Positions 1 through 5,179 of a stretch of 6,576 nt of DNA are shown one piece after another. The notes under the pieces are model-generated. The model searched no databases, had not been told where the DNA came from, and saw nothing but the letters and a program-made list of their open reading frames with translations. Numbering within the stretch: position 1 is the stretch's first letter; the number at the start of each line of letters is the position of its first letter. The stretch is from Dehalococcoidia bacterium (GTDB lineage Bacteria; Chloroflexota; Dehalococcoidia; Dehalococcoidales; RBG-16-60-22). The position numbers were made by a program, and so were the translations under genes. Where the stretch lies: the NCBI GenBank assembly GCA_030605045.1, contig JAUWBK010000071.1, positions 1-6,576 on the forward strand, in the 5' to 3' direction.

Positions 1-585
1 CTTCTCAATGTGCATAGTAATACGCTGCGACGTTGGAGCGACCAGGGGATAATCAGGGCGCACCGAATTAACCCTCGTGGTGACCGAAGGTTCAGACTGG
101 AAGATATCGCTCACTTCATATATGAACCTCAGGCAAATAAAGTTAACGCGAAGGAAGTTAACAATGAAATTTCGCCAATGCTGACAATGAGCGAAGCATC
201 CCAACTTCTCAATGTGCATAGTGATACCCTGAGACGTTGGAGCAACCGTGGGATAATCAGGGCGCACCGAATTAACCCTCGTGGTGACCGAAGATTCAAG
301 CGAGATGATATCGCTCGCTTCATATATGAACCTCAGGCAAATAACGGTAACGCGAAGGAAGTTAAATATGAAATGTCGCCAATGCTGACAATGAGCGAAG
401 TATCCCAACTTCTCAATGTGCATAGTAATACTCTGCGACGTTGGAGCGACCGTGGGATAATCAGGGCCTACCGAATTAGCCCTCGTGGTGACCGAAGATT
501 CAAGCAAGATGATATTGTTCGCTTCATGTATGAACTTCACGCAAGTAACGGTAACGTGAAACAAGTTAAACTAGAATGGTCGTAG
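1..585 (+). CDS. Tandem helix-turn-helix (excisionase/MerR-like) DNA-binding protein, 5' partial
   Basis: The frame is open from base 1, in the middle of a repeat unit, and ends at TAG 583-585. The gene therefore begins upstream; the GTG at 10 lies inside a helix and is not a credible start. The visible protein is three HTH units (the first truncated) of 68 residues each. Each has the pattern MLTMSEASQLLNVHS, then TLRRWS.RGIIRA, then a wing-like RI.PRGDRRF and an acidic D/E-D-I segment, followed by a polar linker of about 20 residues (PQANNGNAKEV type). This is the layout of excisionase-family/MerR-type HTH domains: HTH, then a basic wing. No effector or catalytic domain is visible; the protein ends soon after the third unit. 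It probably binds DNA as a string of modules. Its targets are unknown. It converges on the lipoprotein gene. Family assignment is fairly sure; function is open. Confidence 0.85.
   Translation, partial: LLNVHSNTLRRWSDQGIIRAHRINPRGDRRFRLEDIAHFIYEPQANKVNAKEVNNEISPMLTMSEASQLLNVHSDTLRRWSNRGIIRAHRINPRGDRRFKRDDIARFIYEPQANNGNAKEVKYEMSPMLTMSEVSQLLNVHSNTLRRWSDRGIIRAYRISPRGDRRFKQDDIVRFMYELHASNGNVKQVKLEWS
1..585 (+). repeat. 204-bp in-frame tandem repeat encoding HTH units
   Basis: The string CTTCTCAATGTGCATAG recurs at 1, 205 and 409, an exact period of 204 bp (68 codons). By hand comparison, copies 1 and 2 differ at about 19 of 204 positions (roughly 91% identity); copies 2 and 3 are about as close. 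Differences are substitutions only, with no indels, so the frame is kept. Copy 3 matches copy 1 in its first part (the AGTAATAC and GCGACC region) but matches copy 2 further on (TTCAAGC and AACGGTAAC), a mosaic pattern. More copies may lie left of the window. Confidence 0.92.
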
Positions 586-617
586 CGGAAATTAAAAGAT
601 ATTTACCCTGGTATCTG

Positions 618-634
618 GGGGCCTTCCAGGCCCC
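618..634 (+). terminator. GC-rich hairpin between convergent genes, probable terminator
   Basis: GGGGCCT and AGGCCCC form a perfect 7-bp stem around the loop TCC. On the plus strand the stem is followed by TTATTCTT, a moderate T-rich tail. It lies 32 bp after the HTH gene's stop and 12 bp beyond the minus-strand lipoprotein's stop, so it could end transcription from both sides. The tail is weak for a classical Rho-independent terminator, and the minus-strand side has no immediate T-run. Confidence 0.6.
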
Positions 635-646
635 TTATTCTTCGGG

Positions 647-1279
647 TCAGCCAGGTTTTTCTACCCTAATCTTTAGCTCCTCGCTTGCCTCGCTACCCTT
701 AATATCAGATACGGTAACCTTAATGACATACTCATCACAAGCGTTTGGTGCTGTCCAGGTCACAACAAAGCCTTGACCGGAGATATTACCTCTGGCCGCT
801 ACCCACTCATAGTTAAGTGTATCCCCGTCTGGATCAGAAGCAACACATTTGAGAGTAGCGCGTCCACCCTGCTTAACCGCAGGTGGCTCAGCGATTAGAC
901 TCTCAATAACCGGAGCATGATTTACTAATACGTCCATGGTCAACTGACTTGATACCTCACCACCCCTACCATCCGTTACCGTAACTGTGAGCGCATAGGT
1001 GCCTGGAGTATTAGGCGCCATCCAGGTGACGACTGGTCCTGCTCCAGAAAAGGTGCCTCCGGTTGCTGACCAGGCATATGTTAAACTATCATCATCTGCA
1101 TCAGAGGCAACACACACAATAATATTCTTACCCGAAGGTGTAACCCAATCTTTCTCAGGCTGCACCTTACTGATAACAGGGAGATTATTCGACTGAACGC
1201 AGCTACCAACCATAAGAATACACAAAGTTAAGGCTGCCCAATAAAAACGCCATTTCCTCTGAACTAGACGAGATTTCAT
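647..1279 (-). CDS. Lipoprotein with two Ig/PKD-like domains
   Basis: A 210-residue exported protein. The N-terminus has a basic stretch (MKSRLVQRKWR), a hydrophobic core and a lipobox-like VGSC with Cys27 as the predicted lipidation site, so it should be anchored on the outer face of the membrane. Two homologous beta-sandwich repeats follow, at about residues 34-119 and 122-207. Each carries a CVASD.D.D.L.Y.W motif, a G.....VVTW.APN strand and a TVT(V)(T/S)D strand; this is the PKD/cadherin-like Ig fold common in surface proteins. No enzyme domain is seen. The reading frame stays open upstream to 1456, but that extension overlaps the DoxX gene. The ATG at 1279 overlaps the DoxX stop as ATGA and has a purine-rich AGGGGAAG ahead of it, so this start is preferred. 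It is probably co-transcribed with and translationally coupled to the DoxX-like gene. Likely binds a ligand or another envelope protein; the partner is unknown. Confidence 0.82.
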   Translation of the reverse strand: MKSRLVQRKWRFYWAALTLCILMVGSCVQSNNLPVISKVQPEKDWVTPSGKNIIVCVASDADDDSLTYAWSATGGTFSGAGPVVTWMAPNTPGTYALTVTVTDGRGGEVSSQLTMDVLVNHAPVIESLIAEPPAVKQGGRATLKCVASDPDGDTLNYEWVAARGNISGQGFVVTWTAPNACDEYVIKVTVSDIKGSEASEELKIRVEKPG

Positions 1280-1758
1280 GATAATTCTTCCCCTTTTTTT
1301 CGTCTGATAAACCAAGGACGGAACGTGAAAAAATCTTCTTTGTGAAGTAACAGCACAATCAAAACCAAGCCAAGGAGCACAATATCGAGGACCAGGGCTC
1401 CCACCGGTGAGAGGGCTCCAAAAAACTCCTCCCATATTCCAAAACAGTAAGCACATTCAGGGAACTTTTCTACCCTGTTAATTAGTGCCCAACTGTTATT
1501 CATTATAAAACCAATGATAAGAGGAAGACACAGAGCGGCTGCGATTCTTGGGAATAAGCCAAATAGTAAAAGGACTCCCAAACATGTTTCTATCCAAGGA
1601 AGGTAATAGCCAATGAAATAGGCCGCGGGTGGTGTCCAGAATGATTTTAATAATGCATCAATGAATTCAGTCTGTCCCGGTAACTTACCCGTACCTGATA
1701 CCAACAGCGTTAGTCCGGCAAGTACGGCTGACGATACAACAATAAAATGCTTATTCAT
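1276..1758 (-). CDS. DoxX/MauE-like integral membrane protein with CxxC motif
   Basis: A 160-residue, strongly hydrophobic protein with about four membrane segments (roughly residues 5-21, 46-68, 73-88 and 116-139) and a basic C-terminal tail (FIRRKKGEELS). Family markers are the early SGTGKL segment, the PWIE segment at 54-57 in the second helix, G.FPR after it, and ECAYCFG at 101-107. That last motif places Cys102 and Cys105 as a vicinal pair in the loop before the last helix. Such a C..CFG motif is typical of the MauE/DoxX-like redox-associated membrane proteins. MauE itself acts in maturation of disulfide-containing methylamine dehydrogenase; here the substrate is unknown. The start ATG at 1758 has AGGTGAT about 9 nt upstream. 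It is the first gene of a two-gene unit with the lipoprotein. A role in electron or thiol transfer at the membrane is inference. Confidence 0.82.
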   Translation of the reverse strand: MNKHFIVVSSAVLAGLTLLVSGTGKLPGQTEFIDALLKSFWTPPAAYFIGYYLPWIETCLGVLLLFGLFPRIAAALCLPLIIGFIMNNSWALINRVEKFPECAYCFGIWEEFFGALSPVGALVLDIVLLGLVLIVLLLHKEDFFTFRPWFIRRKKGEELS

Positions 1759-1783
1759 TAACAGTGGATCACCTAGCCAATAT

Positions 1784-1813
1784 TTTATAATCTGAATAAT
1801 ATCGAATCAACAA
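1784..1813 (-). promoter_or_regulatory. Possible promoter of the DoxX-lipoprotein unit
   Basis: Read on the minus strand, TTGTTG (1808-1813) and TATAAA (1784-1789) are separated by 18 bp, about 25 bp before the DoxX start codon. The match is moderate and the surroundings are very AT-rich, so chance is a real alternative. Confidence 0.35.
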
Positions 1814-1941
1814 ATGTTAAATTGGGCAATATTGTAGTATAACATGCTTCAAATATATCGTGAACTGACGATTGATTCAATCTGAAACTCTATAAGTTGG
1901 TTGACTAATAATTAATAATTTTCGATTTTTCCTTACAGCTA

Positions 1942-1970
1942 TTGCAAAGCCGGGATTTTTATATTATTAT
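1942..1970 (+). promoter_or_regulatory. Weak candidate plus-strand promoter
   Basis: TTGCAA (1942-1947), a 17-bp spacer and TATTAT (1965-1970) would start a transcript near 1977. That transcript would run into the palindrome and hairpin cluster at 1995-2104. The -10 matches consensus at 5 of 6 positions, the -35 at 4 of 6. In an AT-rich background this is weak evidence. Confidence 0.22.
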
Positions 1971-1994
1971 TGATTGGAGGAAAAACGCATTCAG

Positions 1995-2006
1995 TTGCAA
2001 TTGCAA
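1995..2006. promoter_or_regulatory. Perfect 12-bp palindrome TTGCAATTGCAA
   Basis: TTGCAA is repeated head to tail and the 12-mer is its own reverse complement. Related pieces lie close by: TTGCAA at 1942-1947 and CAATTGC just downstream. This looks like a dimer-binding operator, but no regulator can be assigned. Confidence 0.35.
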
Positions 2007-2027
2007 ACAATTGCTAAAAATAAAGGA

Positions 2028-2104
2028 AGCATGTGTATGCAGCTACTCAGAGCACACGGGCTGGCTCCAGTCGAGCTACCCGAATAAGATAAAGGAATTT
2101 ATCT
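2028..2104 (+). other. Cluster of hairpins, possible structured RNA
   Basis: Three consecutive potential stems lie here. First is GCAT/ATGC with a GTGT loop at about 2028-2039. Second is a 10-bp stem at 2057-2082 (CGGG and TGGCTC on the left, GAGCTA and CCCG on the right), with one bulged C, one G-T pair and the loop CAGTC. Third is AGATAAA/TTTATCT with a GGAA loop at 2087-2104. No T-run follows on either strand, so these are not ordinary terminators. No tRNA T-arm or other known RNA signature is seen. A structured noncoding RNA or a degraded element is possible. Confidence 0.25.
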
Positions 2105-2245
2105 ATCCCGTTCCAAACTCTATACTATTATTCTACGGAAGGTTTTTCACCATTCAAGCTTGATTACTTTAGACATTGACCAACAAGCCCAGGAACAGGG
2201 ATATAGCCCCTTTGACCAGGCTACCAAGAAAACATAATTATGGCC

Positions 2246-2716
2246 TTAACTATCTTTGTTTACTTGTTCCAGGCTTCGCAGCCAGCCAACTTCATCCTTC
2301 TTAACATCTAAAATGACAAAGGTCTCGCTTTTTCTAATTCCGGGTACCTTAGCGAGATAGTCCTTCACGAATTGCGTCAACTCGCCTGATGAGTGGAACC
2401 AGGTGCCAATAAAGATATCATGGTTGCCAGTGCAGAGAGAAACATAGCGTACATTGGGGCAAAGAGCCAGCGATTCCGAGATCTTATCTATGCTCCCCAG
2501 ATCCACTTCTAAGGCGATTATGGCGATGATGCTATACCCTAGCTTGACCGGGTCTAGTATCGCGGTAAAAGTGATTGTGCCATTCTCTTCTAGGTGCTGA
2601 ATCCTGCGTCGAATGGTAGTTTCACTGACTCCTAGTTTGCGAGACAGCTCCACACTACTCTGCCGCGCATCTTTGGCTAGCTCTGTTATCAAGCCACGGT
2701 CTAACTCATCCATCAC
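2246..2716 (-). CDS. Lrp/AsnC-family transcriptional regulator
   Basis: A 156-residue protein of normal family length. Residues 3-48 form the AsnC-type winged HTH: MDELDRGLITELAKDAR, then SSVELSRKLGVS and TTIRRRIQHLEENGTI. Residues about 62-140 form the RAM (ACT-like) ligand and oligomerisation domain, with the characteristic TGNHDIFIGTW segment (96-106) that normally borders the effector site. Members are dimers or octamers that bind amino acids or 2-oxoacids and bend DNA. The gene starts GTG-ATG; either codon (2716 or 2713) could initiate. No Shine-Dalgarno is present, and the promoter position predicts a leaderless mRNA. It is divergent from the 2-oxoisovalerate oxidoreductase operon, so control of that operon in response to branched-chain amino acids or their oxoacids is a reasonable inference. 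The effector itself cannot be read from sequence. Confidence 0.92.
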   Translation of the reverse strand: MMDELDRGLITELAKDARQSSVELSRKLGVSETTIRRRIQHLEENGTITFTAILDPVKLGYSIIAIIALEVDLGSIDKISESLALCPNVRYVSLCTGNHDIFIGTWFHSSGELTQFVKDYLAKVPGIRKSETFVILDVKKDEVGWLRSLEQVNKDS

Positions 2717-2751
2717 AAAATTAGTATGGCACTGGGAACTTTTCCTGTCAA
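2717..2751 (-). promoter_or_regulatory. Strong promoter for the Lrp-type gene, leaderless geometry
   Basis: On the minus strand a perfect -35 TTGACA (2746-2751) is followed after exactly 17 bp by CATACT (2723-2728), a 5/6 match to TATAAT-type boxes if the first base is allowed to vary (TATACT-like). Seven bases further on is position 2716, the G of the GTG start. Transcription should begin at or within a few bases of the start codon, leaving no room for a ribosome-binding site. None is present in the sequence either. Confidence 0.65.
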
Positions 2752-2840
2752 ATTGTTCGGTAAGTCACTTGTAGCTCATCGTTGTGCCGAAAGATAGCGA
2801 TGGCGACCACCAAAATTATTGAAAAAGCTGACCGGCTGCT

Positions 2841-2889
2841 GTTTTTGCACGAGTTTTTGCCGTCAATGGCTGTACTTGTGCATCAAAAC
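2841..2889. promoter_or_regulatory. Long imperfect dyad in the divergent regulatory region
   Basis: The arms 2841-2853 (GTTTTTGCACGAG) and 2875-2889 (CTTGTGCATCAAAAC) can pair over 13 positions, with one G-T pair and a 2-nt bulge. Inside the loop, GCC (2859-2861) pairs with GGC (2868-2870). The octamer GTTTTTGC also occurs twice as a direct repeat at 2841 and 2853, a 12-bp step. The element lies upstream of both divergent promoters, so it is more likely a DNA-level binding region (for example for the adjacent Lrp-type protein) than an mRNA leader structure. Confidence 0.4.
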
Positions 2890-2950
2890 GGAGGAATGCG
2901 TGTTAAATAGCCGTTGTTATCGAAAATTGTGCCTTTTTCCGCCAGATTTA

Positions 2951-2966
2951 TACCATTGACATGGTA
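2951..2966. promoter_or_regulatory. Inverted repeat overlapping the vor -35 box (candidate operator)
   Basis: TACCAT and ATGGTA flank TGAC as a perfect 6-bp inverted repeat. The TTGACA box of the vor promoter (2956-2961) lies inside it, so a bound protein would block RNA polymerase. The same half-site core, CCAT/ATGG, appears with wider spacing (2710-2713 and 2726-2729) across the -10 box and start codon of the divergent regulator gene. That is weak support for a shared regulator. Confidence 0.45.
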
Positions 2967-2983
2967 ACAATTCTGTTCATAAT
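2956..2983 (+). promoter_or_regulatory. Promoter of the vor-mutase operon
   Basis: A perfect TTGACA (2956-2961) is followed after 16 bp by CATAAT (2978-2983), one base from consensus. The predicted transcription start is near 2990, giving a leader of about 33 nt that contains the AAAGGGAGGT ribosome-binding site (3006-3015) of the first gene. It is the best plus-strand promoter in the window, and the tight spacing downstream suggests it serves all five genes to the right edge. Confidence 0.7.
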
Positions 2984-3022
2984 TAAAGTTAGAGGGACTG
3001 GTGGTAAAGGGAGGTAAAGACA

Positions 3023-3286
3023 ATGGTAGTGGCACAACGCATTAGCTCAGCTTATATCATCATCGACGCCGAAAGGTGCAAAGGATGCTGTCTCTGCATC
3101 TCCGTCTGCCCTAAAGAAATTATCGGTCTAGCCTCCCACATTAACGAGAAGGGATATCTCCCGGCAGTCGTCCTCGAGGAAAAAGCTCATGACTGCACCG
3201 GCTGTACCGCCTGCGCTATGATGTGCCCTGACACCGCTATTTCCGTGTATCGTCACAATAGGGTACCAATCGAGCTAGTCGCCTAA
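3023..3286 (+). CDS. vorC: 2-oxoacid:ferredoxin oxidoreductase, 2x[4Fe-4S] ferredoxin subunit
   Basis: An 87-residue polyferredoxin subunit that takes electrons from the catalytic subunits and passes them to free ferredoxin in the cytoplasm. Two full cluster motifs are visible: Cys19, 22, 25 and 29 followed by Pro30, and Cys58, 61, 64 and 68 followed by Pro69. Each is the classical C..C..C...CP type. An extra Cys23 sits inside the first motif. The IIIDAERCKGC start and the spacing match the delta/ferredoxin subunits of KOR and VOR complexes rather than free ferredoxins. The ATG is set by a strong GGGAGGT 7 nt upstream. First gene of the operon, 26 bp before vorB. The symbol follows the methanogen vorCBA order; naming differs between databases (this subunit is also called delta or VorD). 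Confidence 0.88.
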   Translation: MVVAQRISSAYIIIDAERCKGCCLCISVCPKEIIGLASHINEKGYLPAVVLEEKAHDCTGCTACAMMCPDTAISVYRHNRVPIELVA

Positions 3287-3312
3287 CCAATAGCCATTTG
3301 CGGAGCGGTCGA

Positions 3313-4377
3313 ATGTCAAGTAAAACTTTGATGGCAGGTAATATTGCCATCGCCGAAGGTGCTATCTTAGCTGGCTGCCAAGCTTACTTTGGCTATCCCA
3401 TTACGCCCCAAAACGAAATCCTGGAACACATGTCAAAGCGGATGCCGGAGGAGGGGCGGGTGTTTGTACAAACGGAGAGTGAGCTGGCCGCCATAAACAT
3501 GGTCTACGGTGCCGCCGCTGCCGGTTGCCGGGTGATGACTTCTACTTCCAGCCCCGGTTTCAGTCTGGAGCAGGAAGGTATCTCCTATATGTCGGGAGCT
3601 GAGTTGCCCGGGGTAATCGTAAATGTAATGCGGGGTGGTCCCGGACTAGGCAACATCGGTGGTGCCCAGGGTGACTATTTCCAGTCGATTAAGGGCGGTG
3701 GCCACGGCGATTACCGCGTTATAAACTTGGCTCCGGCCTCAGTACAGGAAATGATGGACCTTACCATGCTGGCCTTTGAACTGGCGGACAAATACCGTAA
3801 CCCAGTAGTGGTGCTGCCAGACGGTTTCCTGGGTCAAGCCATGGAGCCCGTAGTAATGCGCGAACCGGTCACGGAATTACCCGGTAAACCCTGGGCGATC
3901 ACCGGTGCCCTGGGTCGCCCCAAAAACATAATCAATTCCTTCGAGATGGAACCGGCCAATTTCCGACCCCGGGTCGAACTTCTGCTCCAGAAATTCGAAA
4001 AGATACGCCGGAACGAGGTTCGCTATGAAGGCATTAACCTAGACGATGCTTCCCTGGTGATAGTGGCCTATGGTAGCGCCAGCCGTTCGGCACTGACAGC
4101 GATGAGAGTGGCTCGGCAGGAGGGACTACCCGTAGGGTTGCTCCGTCCCATCACCCTCTTCCCTTTTCCCTACGAAGCCCTGTCGAATCTGGCCCAGAGA
4201 GTCGACAATTTTCTAGTGGCAGAACTGAGCTCTGGCCAGTTTATCGAAGATGTCAGACTGGCGGTGGGCCTGGATAAACGAGTGGAACTGGTCAATCAAT
4301 ACGGTGGTGTACCGCTGTCAGCGGAGGAGATACTGGACGCCATAGAGAAAATGGTAAAACAACCGGTTGGCAGGTGA
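3313..4377 (+). CDS. vorB: 2-oxoisovalerate (3-methyl-2-oxobutanoate):ferredoxin oxidoreductase, pyrimidine-domain subunit VorB
   Basis: A 354-residue subunit, normal length for VorB/KorA-type proteins. The complex oxidatively decarboxylates branched-chain 2-oxoacids with CoA to acyl-CoA, CO2 and reduced ferredoxin. The N-terminal half is the TPP pyrimidine-binding domain: GYPITPQNEI at 27-36; FVQTESELAAINMVYGAAAAG at 51-71, whose Glu55/Glu57 region includes the TPP-activating acid; SSPG at 79-82; and RGGPGLGN at 107-114. The second domain (about 245-350) has VAYGS and LRPITLFPFP, as in transketolase C-terminal domains. The wording of the conserved segments resembles VorB more than KorA or PorA, but substrate range cannot be fixed from sequence and 2-oxoglutarate cannot be excluded. 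The start ATG at 3313 is chosen because GGAG (3302-3305) sits 7 nt upstream; the in-frame TTG at 3298 has no such site. Confidence 0.88.
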   Translation: MSSKTLMAGNIAIAEGAILAGCQAYFGYPITPQNEILEHMSKRMPEEGRVFVQTESELAAINMVYGAAAAGCRVMTSTSSPGFSLEQEGISYMSGAELPGVIVNVMRGGPGLGNIGGAQGDYFQSIKGGGHGDYRVINLAPASVQEMMDLTMLAFELADKYRNPVVVLPDGFLGQAMEPVVMREPVTELPGKPWAITGALGRPKNIINSFEMEPANFRPRVELLLQKFEKIRRNEVRYEGINLDDASLVIVAYGSASRSALTAMRVARQEGLPVGLLRPITLFPFPYEALSNLAQRVDNFLVAELSSGQFIEDVRLAVGLDKRVELVNQYGGVPLSAEEILDAIEKMVKQPVGR

Positions 4378-4378
4378 T

Positions 4379-5179
4379 ATGGCTAAGTCAGACGTCTCAG
4401 AACTGGATACCGCCCTTTACCACAGACCGGAATCCTTAGAGGATTATCCTTTCCACTTCTGTCCCGGTTGTGGGCATGGCATCGTGTTTCGTCTCATCGC
4501 CGAGGTAGTTAATGAGTTGAACCTTAAGGAAAGAGCAGTATGTGTCGCTTCCGTTGGGTGCAGTGTCAATTCTTATCACTATTTTAACTTTGACGGCCTG
4601 GAATCGGCTCATGGACGTGCCCCGGCGGTGGCTACCGCCATCAAGAGGTGTCATCCTCACCTTATTCCTTTCACCTATCAGGGAGACGGCGACCTGGCGG
4701 CTATTGGCACCGCCGAAATAGTGCATGCCTGTGCTCGGGGCGAGAATATCACCACCATCTTTGTCAATAATGCCATCTACGGCATGACTGGCGGGCAGAT
4801 GGCTCCCACCACCCTTGTTGGTATGTACTCTACCTCCACCCCCGATGGTCGCAAACCCGCTCTGTCCGGGTATCCCATTCGGGTCTGCGAAATGCTCTCC
4901 ACCCTGGAGGGACCAGCCTATGTTGCCCGAGTCTCGGTGCACAACCCGGCGGCAGTTCGAAAAACAAAGCAGGCGATAAAACTTGCCTTCAGAACCCAGC
5001 TGGCTGGCTTAGGTATATCGCTGGTGGAAGTACTATCCCCCTGCCCGACGAATTGGAAGGTAGAGCCAGTGAAGGCACTGGAGTGGTTGGTTGAGCACCT
5101 GCTCCCCCAGTATCCCCTCGGCGAGTATAAGGTTATCGAGGCCGTTGCCGTTCTGAGGAAGGAGGCCGGCCGTGCATGA
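4379..5179 (+). CDS. vorA: 2-oxoacid:ferredoxin oxidoreductase, TPP-binding (beta) subunit
   Basis: A 266-residue subunit that holds the diphosphate end of thiamine diphosphate and completes the active site with VorB. The fold signature is complete: CPGCGHG at 28-34, SVGCS at 58-62, HGRA at 78-81, then the TPP/Mg motif GDGD at 102-105 ending in the asparagine pair at 130-131, and YGMTGGQMAPTT at 134-145. Cys28 and Cys31 could be part of an iron-sulfur site, as in related enzymes. The ATG at 4379 begins one base after the vorB stop and has AGGTGAT directly ahead, so it is preferred over an in-frame TTG at 4367. It overlaps the next gene by 8 nt. In some methanogens the TPP and gamma parts are fused into one VorA chain; here they are separate. 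Confidence 0.88.
   Translation: MAKSDVSELDTALYHRPESLEDYPFHFCPGCGHGIVFRLIAEVVNELNLKERAVCVASVGCSVNSYHYFNFDGLESAHGRAPAVATAIKRCHPHLIPFTYQGDGDLAAIGTAEIVHACARGENITTIFVNNAIYGMTGGQMAPTTLVGMYSTSTPDGRKPALSGYPIRVCEMLSTLEGPAYVARVSVHNPAAVRKTKQAIKLAFRTQLAGLGISLVEVLSPCPTNWKVEPVKALEWLVEHLLPQYPLGEYKVIEAVAVLRKEAGRA

Larger units (their letters stand above)
1759..2245. other. AT-rich intergenic stretch without a convincing gene
   Basis: This gap separates the end of the Lrp-type regulator from the start of the DoxX-like gene. The only ORF of note (1942-2163, plus strand, TTG start) has no placed ribosome site and no recognisable protein signature. The interval from about 1790 to 2000 is very AT-rich; 2040-2085 is locally GC-rich and foldable. 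No clear terminator for the regulator is visible near its stop. A CATAATTATG palindrome at 2233-2242 sits just past the stop, with a minus-strand TTTTCTT after it, but has no room for a loop. Listed so the reader knows what was examined. Confidence 0.6.

Noticed and set aside
1..585. CRISPR array or other non-coding direct-repeat array
   Set aside because: The period is 204 bp, every copy keeps the same open frame, and the translation is a clear HTH domain; there are no short repeats with unique spacers.
1280..1456. Upstream extension of the lipoprotein frame to 1456
   Set aside because: It lies wholly inside the DoxX-like gene, would put the signal peptide and lipobox in mid-protein, and the ATG at 1279 has the ATGA overlap and a purine-rich site.
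2030..2086. 18-codon ORF starting ATGTGTATG after an AAGGAAG sequence
   Set aside because: The ribosome-like site is too close to the ATG and the peptide has no recognisable character; it overlaps the hairpins and is probably chance.
2040..2086. tRNA-like wording on the minus strand (GGGTAGCTCGACTGGAG)
   Set aside because: It resembles a tRNA 5' end and D-arm, but no anticodon stem, T-arm (GGTTCGA type) or closing acceptor strand can be found.
1942..2163. 73-codon plus-strand ORF in the intergenic gap
   Set aside because: It starts with TTG without a properly placed ribosome site, has a low-complexity and cysteine-scattered composition with no family signature, and crosses the palindrome and hairpin cluster.
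2162..2245. Terminator for the Lrp-type gene
   Set aside because: Short GC-containing inverted repeats exist (TAGCC/GGCTA on the minus strand), but none has a stable stem followed by a T-run.
2900..2959. Possible 19-codon leader peptide (GTG start after GGAGG) upstream of the vor promoter
   Set aside because: The spacing to GGAGG is plausible, but it ends inside the -35 box of the better promoter and so is not on the predicted vor transcript. No attenuator-like run of valine, leucine or isoleucine codons is present.
4436..4942. 168-codon minus-strand ORF opposite the TPP-subunit gene
   Set aside because: It is the antisense shadow of a gene with intact TPP motifs; the translated product is glycine-rich without family features.
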